NCBI RefSeq assembly: GCF_002813915.1
Contig: NZ_CP019335.1
Coordinates: 1,967,777 to 2,031,776 of the forward strand
Length of the DNA: 64,000 nucleotides
Direction of reading: 5' to 3'
Source: Tenacibaculum sp. SZ-18
GTDB taxonomy: Bacteria > Bacteroidota > Bacteroidia > Flavobacteriales > Flavobacteriaceae
Both the position numbers and the translations under genes were made by a program. The notes below the pieces were generated by a model. The model did no database searches. It saw nothing but the letters and a program-made list of their open reading frames with translations, and was not told where the DNA came from. This document shows, piece by piece, positions 57,037-64,000 of this stretch. Within the stretch, counting starts at the first letter, position 1; every line of letters begins with the position of its first letter.

Positions 57037-58418
57037 TAGCTTACGTATTTTGTTACATCTATAATTTGACCTTCAATTGCTGTTGCAGCAGCTACAAGCG
57101 GACTTGCTAAAATGGTTCTAGCACCTTGTCCTTGTCTTCCTTCAAAATTTCTATTTGAAGTAGAAACACAATATTCGCCTTCTGGAATCTTATCATCATT
57201 CATCGCCAAACAAGCAGAACAGCCAGGTTGTCTTAATTCGAAACCAGCATTCTCAAAAATTTCTTGTAAACCAGCTTCTTTTATTTGTTTTGCTACCTGC
57301 TGTGATCCTGGAACTAACCAAGCATTTACATTAGAAGCTTTCTGCTTACCTTTTACATAGTCCGCAGCAACTTTAAAATCCTCTATTCGAGAATTTGTAC
57401 AACTTCCAATAAAAACATAATTAATTGGTTTACCTACTAAACTTTCCCCTTTAGAAAAGTTCATATAGGCTAATGATTTCTCAAAAGACTTGTCGTTACT
57501 CTCTGGAATTTTACCTGAAATCTTAATTCCCATTCCTGGATTCGTCCCATAAGTTACCATAGGTTCAATATCTTCTGCATCAAACGAATATTCTTGATCA
57601 AAAACAGCATCTTCATCCGTTTTAAGTGATTTCCAGTATGCAATTTTTTCTTGCAACTTTTCTCCTGTAGGAGCAAACTTTCTTCCTTTCACATAATCGA
57701 ATGTAGTTTGATCTGGAGCAATCATTCCTCCTCTAGCTCCCATTTCTATACTCATATTACAAACTGTCATTCTTCCTTCCATAGACATTTCTTCAAAAAC
57801 ATTTCCGGCATATTCACAGAAATATCCTGTTCCTGAATTTGTACCTAACTTAGAAATGATATATAATATTACATCTTTTGGAAGTACACCTCTTTTCAAC
57901 TTTCCATTTACATTTACACGTAAACTTTTGGGCTTTTGCATTAATAAACACTGACTGGCAAAAACTTGAGCGACTTGACTTGTTCCTATTCCGAAAGCAA
58001 TTGTACCAAATGCGCCATGAGTTGATGTATGACTATCACCACAAACCATTGTCATTCCTGGTTGTGTAATTCCCAATTCTGGAGCCATTACATGAACAAT
58101 TCCGTTGTATTTGTGACCTAAACCGTATAATGTAATATCATTTTCTTTACAGTTCTTCTCTAACTGTTGAAGCTGATTTCTTGATAATTCATCTTTCACT
58201 GGTAAATGCTGATTCACTGTTGGCGTATTATGATCGGCTGTTGCAACTATCTTATCTGGACGAGCAATAGGAATTCCTCTTTCTTTCAATTCATTAAAAG
58301 CCTGAGGACTTGTAACTTCGTGTATTAAATGTTTATCTATATATAATATTTGTGGCCCATTATTAATTAAATCGACCACATGAGCATCCCATACTTTATC
58401 AAATAATGTTTTTCCCAT
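57036..58418 (-). CDS. leuC: 3-isopropylmalate dehydratase large subunit
   Basis: This 460-residue aconitase-type enzyme binds a [4Fe-4S] cluster through cysteines in [12 protein letters not shown] and [23 protein letters not shown] is the typical N-terminal motif. It isomerises 2- to 3-isopropylmalate with LeuD. Both ends overlap neighbouring genes by one base (TAATG junctions). Confidence 0.97.
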   Translation of the reverse strand: MGKTLFDKVWDAHVVDLINNGPQILYIDKHLIHEVTSPQAFNELKERGIPIARPDKIVATADHNTPTVNQHLPVKDELSRNQLQQLEKNCKENDITLYGLGHKYNGIVHVMAPELGITQPGMTMVCGDSHTSTHGAFGTIAFGIGTSQVAQVFASQCLLMQKPKSLRVNVNGKLKRGVLPKDVILYIISKLGTNSGTGYFCEYAGNVFEEMSMEGRMTVCNMSIEMGARGGMIAPDQTTFDYVKGRKFAPTGEKLQEKIAYWKSLKTDEDAVFDQEYSFDAEDIEPMVTYGTNPGMGIKISGKIPESNDKSFEKSLAYMNFSKGESLVGKPINYVFIGSCTNSRIEDFKVAADYVKGKQKASNVNAWLVPGSQQVAKQIKEAGLQEIFENAGFELRQPGCSACLAMNDDKIPEGEYCVSTSNRNFEGRQGQGARTILASPLVAAATAIEGQIIDVTKYVS

Positions 58419-59593
58419 TACGCTATTGCTATTTTTGATATTTTATTGATTTGTTTCATAATCGTATGAATATCTTCATCGATTACTTCTTTTTGTCTAT
58501 CTGCAAACTGTAAAAAAGTTTGATATGCTTTATCTAATTGAATCTTTGTTAATTCATATCCAATTTTCTTCGCTCTATAAGCCAAAGCAGCTCTACCGCT
58601 TCTTGCTGTTAATATGATTGCACTTTCAGTAACTCCAACCTCTTCTGGATTAATAATTTCATAGGTACTTCTATTTTTAATTACTCCGTCTTGATGAATT
58701 CCTGAACTATGAGCAAAAGCATTTGCTCCAACTATTGCTTTATTAGGCTGAACTGGCATTCCCATTTTTTCACGAACCATTAAACTCGTATCATATAAAA
58801 GTTGCGTATTTATATCTGTATATAAATCTAAATATGGATGTTGTCTTAAAATCATGACGACTTCTTCTAAAGCGGTATTTCCTGCGCGCTCTCCTATACC
58901 GTTAATGGTACATTCAATTTGTCTGGCTCCATTCACAACACCTGCGATAGAATTCGCTGTTGCTAAACCTAAATCATTGTGACAATGACAAGAAATAATT
59001 ACATTTTCAATTCCTTTTACATTTTCTTTTAAATACCTTATCTTCTCTCCATATTCATTAGGCAAGCAATATCCTGTTGTGTCAGGTAGATTTAAAACTG
59101 TTGCTCCTGATTTAATTACTTCTTCGCATACTTTTGCTAAGAATACGTTATCCGTTCTACCTGCATCCTCAGCATAAAACTCAACATCATCTACAAAATT
59201 TTTAGCATAAGAAACAGCTTTTTTAGCACGTTCAATAACCTCTGACTGTGTACTTTTAAATTTATGTGTTATATGAGAATCACTAGTACCTATTCCTGTA
59301 TGTATTCTTGGCTTTACAGCATGTTTCAACGCATCGGCTGCAACTTCAATATCTTTCTGAACAGCTCTAGTTAAACCACAAACAGTTGCGTTTTTCACCA
59401 ACTTAGCAATTTCAATTACCGAATTAAAATCACCAGGACTAGATACTGGAAAACCAGCTTCAATAATGTCTACACCTAAAGTATCCAATCGAGCGGCAAT
59501 TTCTAGCTTTTGTTGAGTATCTAATTTACAACCTGGTACCTGTTCACCATCTCTTAATGTTGTATCAAAAATTTGGACTTTATTGTCTTTCAT
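58418..59593 (-). CDS. leuA: 2-isopropylmalate synthase, short form without C-terminal regulatory domain
   Basis: This 391-residue enzyme joins acetyl-CoA and 2-oxoisovalerate. The HMGL-like barrel starts [14 protein letters not shown] and includes [16 protein letters not shown] and [15 protein letters not shown]. It ends after the linker/helical region. The ~130-residue leucine-binding domain of the 520-residue form is missing. Related enzymes (citramalate or homocitrate synthases) are less likely because leuCDB follow in the same operon. It is divergent from the gene at 59727 with 133 bp between the starts. Confidence 0.92.
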   Translation of the reverse strand: MKDNKVQIFDTTLRDGEQVPGCKLDTQQKLEIAARLDTLGVDIIEAGFPVSSPGDFNSVIEIAKLVKNATVCGLTRAVQKDIEVAADALKHAVKPRIHTGIGTSDSHITHKFKSTQSEVIERAKKAVSYAKNFVDDVEFYAEDAGRTDNVFLAKVCEEVIKSGATVLNLPDTTGYCLPNEYGEKIRYLKENVKGIENVIISCHCHNDLGLATANSIAGVVNGARQIECTINGIGERAGNTALEEVVMILRQHPYLDLYTDINTQLLYDTSLMVREKMGMPVQPNKAIVGANAFAHSSGIHQDGVIKNRSTYEIINPEEVGVTESAIILTARSGRAALAYRAKKIGYELTKIQLDKAYQTFLQFADRQKEVIDEDIHTIMKQINKISKIAIA

Positions 59594-59726
59594 TTTTCAA
59601 ATAGTTGTTGTTATCTATATCAAATGTATATATTGGGCCTAGAGAAATCTTGATTCTCCAAGTTGTATTTACGACACCTAAACCCATTGAATATATTTAC
59701 AAATAACTGATTTACAATTATTTAAA

Positions 59727-61274
59727 ATGAATAATTTTACAAGAGCTAATCAAATTCAAGATACTTTATTCGCACTTATTCAGTCATTAACTAAGTCTGA
59801 AAAAAGACAGTTTAACTTATATGTAGGCAGATTGGTTGGAAATAATGAAGCTAAATTTTATGCTCTTTTTAAATTTCTTGAAAAACAAAAAAAGTATGAT
59901 GAGAAAGCTATAATTCAAAGCGGAATTGTAAGTAAACAACAACTTTCAAACTTAAAAGCACATTTATATAAACAGATTCTTACAAGTTTAAGAATGAATC
60001 CTGCTCATAAAAATATCAGAGTTCAAATTCGTGAACAACTTGATTTTGCTACAGTTTTATACCAGAAAGGATTATATAAGCAAAGTTTAAAACTATTGGA
60101 TAAAGCCAAAACCATGGCAATTGATAATGAAGAGAAAAACATTGCTTACGAAATCGTTGAATTAGAGAAAATCATTGAAAGTCAATACATCACAAGAAGT
60201 ATTGATACAAGAGCTGATGAACTTACTATTGAAGCAAAAGATTTAAGTCAACAAAATGTGATTACCAGTAAACTTTCAAATTTATCTCTTCAACTTTACG
60301 GGATTTTATTAAAAACAGGATACGCACGTAATGATGAGGAATTAAAAAAAATAAATGATTACTTCAATGCACGACTACCTGAATTCGATTATCACAAATT
60401 AGGTTTTAGAGAAAAACTTTGGTTGTACAAAGCACATCTTTGGCGTTGTTTTTTAACCCAAGATTTTTTAAACGGATATAAATATGCGAGTAAATGGAAT
60501 ACTTTATTCAAAGCGTATCCTAAAATGAAATTAATCAATCCTGTTTTCTATTTGAAAGGGAAAAATTATCTACTGGAATCCTTGTTTTTTACGAGACAAA
60601 AAGATGAATTCATAAAAGAATTAGCTTCTTTTGAAGAAGAAATTAATAATGAAAAAATTACTTTGAATAGTAATACTGAAATTTTAATGTTTCAGTATTT
60701 ATTTGCCAATAAACTTCATAAACATTTTATTGAAGGCACCTTTAAAGAAGGTGAATATTTAATTGAAGAAATTAACAAGCGAATACATTGTTACAGTAGT
60801 AGACTGGATAAACATCATATCGTACAATTCTACTACAAAATTGCATGTTTATATTTTGGAATGGGAAATAATAAAAGATGTATTGAATACTTATCGAAAA
60901 TTATTGATGCAAAAAAACTATATGTCGGTGAAGATTTGCAGTGTTTCGCAAGAGTTTTAAATCTTATCGCTCACTATGAATGTGGACTAGATTATCATTT
61001 AGAAAGACAATTTAAAGAGACCTACAAATTTTTATTAAAAATGGAGAATCTACAAGAAGTACAAAAAATATTTATAGAGTCTATTAAATCACTAGGAGAT
61101 TTATATCCACATCAATTTAAAAAGGAATTTCAAAACATACATAAAAGATTAAAAGCTTTTGAACATCATCCTTATGAAAAAAGAGCATTCCTTTATTTAG
61201 ATATTTTATCTTGGTTAGAAAGCAAGATTGAGAACAGACCCGTTGCACAAATAATTAAAGATAAAATTCATTAA
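59727..61274 (+). CDS. Conserved helical-repeat protein, function unknown
   Basis: This 515-residue soluble protein has no signal peptide. It is almost entirely helical, with spacing suggestive of TPR-like repeats, for example LDFATVLYQKGLYKQSLKLLDKA near 108 and KIACLYFGMGNNKRCIEYLSKI near 370. I recognise it only as a type of uncharacterised flavobacterial protein. It is divergent from the leu operon, and its 3' end overlaps the convergent membrane-protein gene by 4 bp. A scaffold or protein-interaction role is inferred from the fold type. Confidence 0.7.
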   Translation: MNNFTRANQIQDTLFALIQSLTKSEKRQFNLYVGRLVGNNEAKFYALFKFLEKQKKYDEKAIIQSGIVSKQQLSNLKAHLYKQILTSLRMNPAHKNIRVQIREQLDFATVLYQKGLYKQSLKLLDKAKTMAIDNEEKNIAYEIVELEKIIESQYITRSIDTRADELTIEAKDLSQQNVITSKLSNLSLQLYGILLKTGYARNDEELKKINDYFNARLPEFDYHKLGFREKLWLYKAHLWRCFLTQDFLNGYKYASKWNTLFKAYPKMKLINPVFYLKGKNYLLESLFFTRQKDEFIKELASFEEEINNEKITLNSNTEILMFQYLFANKLHKHFIEGTFKEGEYLIEEINKRIHCYSSRLDKHHIVQFYYKIACLYFGMGNNKRCIEYLSKIIDAKKLYVGEDLQCFARVLNLIAHYECGLDYHLERQFKETYKFLLKMENLQEVQKIFIESIKSLGDLYPHQFKKEFQNIHKRLKAFEHHPYEKRAFLYLDILSWLESKIENRPVAQIIKDKIH

Positions 61275-62290
61275 TTTTCTTTTACATTATTCAGTTTAGT
61301 GATATAATGTTTGGAAATCTCTCTGATAGAGATAATATTAATGGGAAACTCAAGAAAGACATGCATAAAACTTAGGAATAATAGTAAAATTAGTCCTAAT
61401 TTGAAATTATATGCATATAAAGCTACTGAAGAAATCCAGATAACTAATAGTAATATCAATTTACTTGCATTAATATTTTTATGCCATCCAATAACTGTCG
61501 TTTTTGAAAACCAATTCAAATAATGATAGGTATATGCAAAAGAGATGAATAACTGAATTTTTCTTGTGATTATATCAGAGAAATTAAAGTTAGTTCCGTC
61601 AGAAGCACCAATTAATTTTGATACATACACATTTAATAAGTAAAAGTTACTTTCCACATAGGTGTTTGTGACATATTCCGATAATTTCCGCCAACTATCT
61701 TGATATGGCAATAAATAAATGACAAAGGGTATTAACATTAACAATACCACATTAAAACTGCCAACTTTTGAACTCTTTTTTAGTGTTCCATACCACATAA
61801 ATAAAAGTGTAAAAAGGTAAACATGGATAAGTGTTGGTAATAAAATCCCAACTACTAAATTAAATGTTGATTCATTTACTAAAATAAAACTCAAAATTGC
61901 CATTATTGCAACTACAATAAATCTGAAATAAACTTTCTTTATAAACAATAGAGAATACGCAATTACTAAACATAAGAATATTGCCATATTGGAATAAGAT
62001 CTTATACTATTAGTTATTTTTAACAAATTCTCTGAAAGATAAGATTCAACAATTTTAAGATCTACAAGTGCTGGAACAGCAACAATTAAAGCAAATACTA
62101 CACAAAGCTGAAGCCAGTATTTTTCTTTTACAAAGTATTTTTTGTTTTGAATCCAATTTATTTCTGTAATGTAATGTAATGGACCTAAAATTGCGTATGA
62201 GATAAGAAATAACTCAAAAGGAAGCATATAAGCCAATATTAAAGAAACTATTATTAATAGCGTATTAAGTGTATCCGTATTAAATTTCAT
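61271..62290 (-). CDS. Multi-pass membrane protein with intramembrane histidines, function unknown
   Basis: This 339-residue protein has about 9 hydrophobic segments. Histidines lie in or near membrane segments at H39 (ILGPLHYITEI), H156 (TLIHVYLF), H256 (YTYHYLNWF) and H310 (LSFMHVFLEFP). The pattern recalls membrane-embedded metal enzymes such as the Brp/Blh carotene-cleaving family, and similar flavobacterial proteins have been loosely given that name, but I see no decisive motif. It overlaps the convergent gene at its 3' end. It lies just beyond the terminator of the third giant repeat gene. Confidence 0.65.
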   Translation of the reverse strand: MKFNTDTLNTLLIIVSLILAYMLPFELFLISYAILGPLHYITEINWIQNKKYFVKEKYWLQLCVVFALIVAVPALVDLKIVESYLSENLLKITNSIRSYSNMAIFLCLVIAYSLLFIKKVYFRFIVVAIMAILSFILVNESTFNLVVGILLPTLIHVYLFTLLFMWYGTLKKSSKVGSFNVVLLMLIPFVIYLLPYQDSWRKLSEYVTNTYVESNFYLLNVYVSKLIGASDGTNFNFSDIITRKIQLFISFAYTYHYLNWFSKTTVIGWHKNINASKLILLLVIWISSVALYAYNFKLGLILLLFLSFMHVFLEFPINIISIREISKHYITKLNNVKEN

Positions 62291-62304
62291 GGAGTTTTAA
62301 AAAA

Positions 62305-62328
62305 AGCTTCATCAAATTTGATGAAGCT
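62305..62328 (-). terminator. Terminator of the third giant repeat gene
   Basis: AGCTTCATCAAA and TTTGATGAAGCT form a perfect inverted repeat with a T run on the minus strand. It lies 24 bp after the stop at 62352 and differs in sequence from the hairpins behind the other two paralogues. Confidence 0.82.
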
Positions 62329-62351
62329 CTATGTTACTAATATATTTAGTA

Positions 62352-64000
62352 TTATTCAATAATCATTTTCTTCGTAGCTACTTTATGTCCTCTTACATAT
62401 AAAGTATAAAAGTATACTCCTACAGGCAAAGAACTGCTATTAAAATAAATCTCTTGCTCTCCTAATTTCTCTAAATGAACAGTATCAATAACTTGACCTG
62501 ATGTATTACTAAATACAATTGCTGCTTTATCTATTGTTTCAGGAACATAATACTTTATAGATGTTGTTCCATTAAATGGATTAGGAATATTTTGATATAA
62601 AATTGATTGACTTTTATTTGCTGTTCCATTCCCTCCAACACTTAAAGTACCATTACACGCACAGTTTTCAATACTCTCTACTCTAGAAATCAGATCATTA
62701 ATTTGCGTTTGCTGCGCACTTAAAATTGGTGCTAAATCAACATTTACAGAGGCTCCGTTTTCAATAGCAACTGTTAAAGTAGTTCCAGAAAGGGTAGCTG
62801 AAGTTAGATTTTGACTGTCAGTATTTGTATATGTCGATAAATCGATCGTATTCCCATTTGCAATAGATAAATTATCTCCCGATAAATTTAGGGTTTGTGC
62901 GTCTGTGTTGTCTAAGTAAGAAGATAAATCAACTGAGCTTGCATCATTTGTTAGGCTTAACGTGTTTCCTGTTAAAGTCAAATCTTGTGAATCCGTTCCT
63001 GTTCCATCTTGTAAACCAGATAAATCAACTCCCGTACCTCCTGATATCGTTAATGTCGTACCCGATAATCCTAAATTTTGACTGTCTGTGTTATCCAAGT
63101 ATCCTGATAAATCTACAGTAGTTGCATCATTTGTTAAACTTAGTGTATTTCCAGAAATAGTTAAATCTTGATTATCCGTATTATCTAAATATGAAGATAA
63201 ATCAACCGTAGAAGCATTACCTGAAATACTCAATGTATTTGCAGCTAGTGAAATCGATTGTGCATCCGTATTATCCAAGTATCCAGATAAATCAACTGTA
63301 GAAACATCATTTGTTAAACTTAGTGTATTTCCTGAAATAGTTAAATCTTGATTATCCGTATTATCTAAATATGAAGATAAATCAACTGTAGAAGCATTAC
63401 CTGAAATATTCAATGTGTTTGCAGCTAGTGAAATCGATTGTGCATCCGTATTATCCAAGTATCCTGATAAATCTACAGTAGTTGCATCATTTGTTAAACT
63501 AAGTGTATTTCCAGAAATAGTTAAATCTTGATTATCTGTATTATCTAAATATGAAGATAAATCAACTGTAGAAGCATTACCTGAAATATTCAATGTGTTT
63601 GCAGCTAGTGAAATCGATTGTGCATCCGTATTATCCAAATATCCCGATAAATCAACTGTATCTGAATTTCCTGTAATACTTAAAATATTTGACGCTACAG
63701 AAAGTCCTTGTGAATCCGTATTATCTAAATATGAAGATAAATCAACCGTAGAAGCATTGCCTGAAATATTCAATGTGTTTGCAGCTAGTGAAATCGATTG
63801 TGCATCCGTATTATCCAAGTATCCTGATAAATCAACTGTGGAAGCATCATTTGTTAAACTAAGTGTATTCCCTGACAAATCTAAATCTTGTGCGTCGGTA
63901 TTATCTAAATATGAAGATAAATCAACTGTAGAAGCATTACCTGAAATATTCAATGTGTTTGCAGCTAGTGAAATCGATTGTGCATCCGTATTATCCAAGT
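62352..64000 (-). CDS. Giant T9SS-exported repeat protein, third paralogue (5' part outside window)
   Basis: About 549 C-terminal residues are visible. At least 13 stalk repeats of about 30 residues run from the window edge. Units DNTDAQSISLAANTLNIS... and DNTDNQDLTISGNTLSLT... alternate, which is a different order from the other two copies. They are followed by a short coiled-coil segment (ILSAQQTQINDLISRVESI), CACNGT and a T9SS type A sorting domain nearly identical to the paralogues (NIPNPFNGTTSIKYYVPE ... KKMIIE). The head and signal peptide lie beyond 64000. Surface export is inferred from the sorting domain. Confidence 0.88.
   Translation of the reverse strand, partial: LDNTDAQSISLAANTLNISGNASTVDLSSYLDNTDAQDLDLSGNTLSLTNDASTVDLSGYLDNTDAQSISLAANTLNISGNASTVDLSSYLDNTDSQGLSVASNILSITGNSDTVDLSGYLDNTDAQSISLAANTLNISGNASTVDLSSYLDNTDNQDLTISGNTLSLTNDATTVDLSGYLDNTDAQSISLAANTLNISGNASTVDLSSYLDNTDNQDLTISGNTLSLTNDVSTVDLSGYLDNTDAQSISLAANTLSISGNASTVDLSSYLDNTDNQDLTISGNTLSLTNDATTVDLSGYLDNTDSQNLGLSGTTLTISGGTGVDLSGLQDGTGTDSQDLTLTGNTLSLTNDASSVDLSSYLDNTDAQTLNLSGDNLSIANGNTIDLSTYTNTDSQNLTSATLSGTTLTVAIENGASVNVDLAPILSAQQTQINDLISRVESIENCACNGTLSVGGNGTANKSQSILYQNIPNPFNGTTSIKYYVPETIDKAAIVFSNTSGQVIDTVHLEKLGEQEIYFNSSSLPVGVYFYTLYVRGHKVATKKMIIE
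62815..64000. repeat. Tandem ~90 bp coding repeats, at least 13 units
   Basis: These are stalk repeats of the third giant protein, continuing past the window edge. The 180 bp higher-order unit (SISLAANTL type plus DLTISGNTL or similar) is repeated about five times with very few base differences. Confidence 0.92.

Overview
The window is a low-GC, AT-rich chromosome segment from a marine-type flavobacterium (Bacteroidota, most likely Flavobacteriaceae). The supporting signs are a SusC/SusD polysaccharide locus, lipoprotein signals ending in SC, proteins ending in a type IX secretion (T9SS) type A sorting domain, a Lacal_2735-like small protein, a short LeuA and near absence of Shine-Dalgarno sites. 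Almost every gene lies on the minus strand. I saw no rRNA, tRNA or CRISPR array.

Layout. (1) 1-5.6 kb: signalling genes, namely a PAS sensor kinase cut by the window edge, an H-NOX haem gas sensor and a CheY-like receiver. A PLP enzyme on the plus strand separates them from a FIST-domain sensor coupled to a histidine kinase. (2) 5.9-21.9 kb: a complete beta-1,3-glucan (laminarin-type) utilisation locus with SSS sugar symporter, membrane-bound LuxR-type regulator, SusC, SusD, surface glycan-binding protein, two GH16 endoglucanases and a GH3 beta-glucosidase. (3) 22-24.6 kb: an AraC-type regulator divergent from an EthA-like Baeyer-Villiger monooxygenase. (4) 24.7-35 kb: two very large paralogous surface proteins with a YadA-like head, about 30-residue stalk repeats and a T9SS C-terminus. 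A decayed IS982-type element lies between them. A third paralogue runs off the window at 62.4-64 kb. (5) 35-38.9 kb: mostly non-coding AT-rich DNA, a secreted Arg/Tyr-rich basic protein and a small conserved protein. (6) 38.9-59.6 kb: amino-acid and nitrogen metabolism, in transcription order leuA-leuC-leuD-leuB, glnK-amtB, gltB-gltD, then ilvE-ilvD-ilvB-ilvN-ilvC-ilvA. (7) 59.7-62.3 kb: two conserved proteins of unknown function.

The metabolic block is coherent. AmtB/GlnK bring in ammonium, GltBD turns it into glutamate, and IlvE uses glutamate to aminate the branched-chain 2-oxo acids made by the ilv and leu enzymes. The most striking find is in front of ilvE: two successive short leader ORFs very rich in Ile/Val/Leu codons. 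Each is followed by a strong intrinsic terminator, and the second has a clear alternative antiterminator pairing that overlaps the leader stop codon. This is a tandem ribosome-mediated attenuator. Other points of interest are the two candidate nitric-oxide sensors (H-NOX and a NosP-like FIST protein) within 6 kb and the T9SS-exported YadA-like giant proteins.
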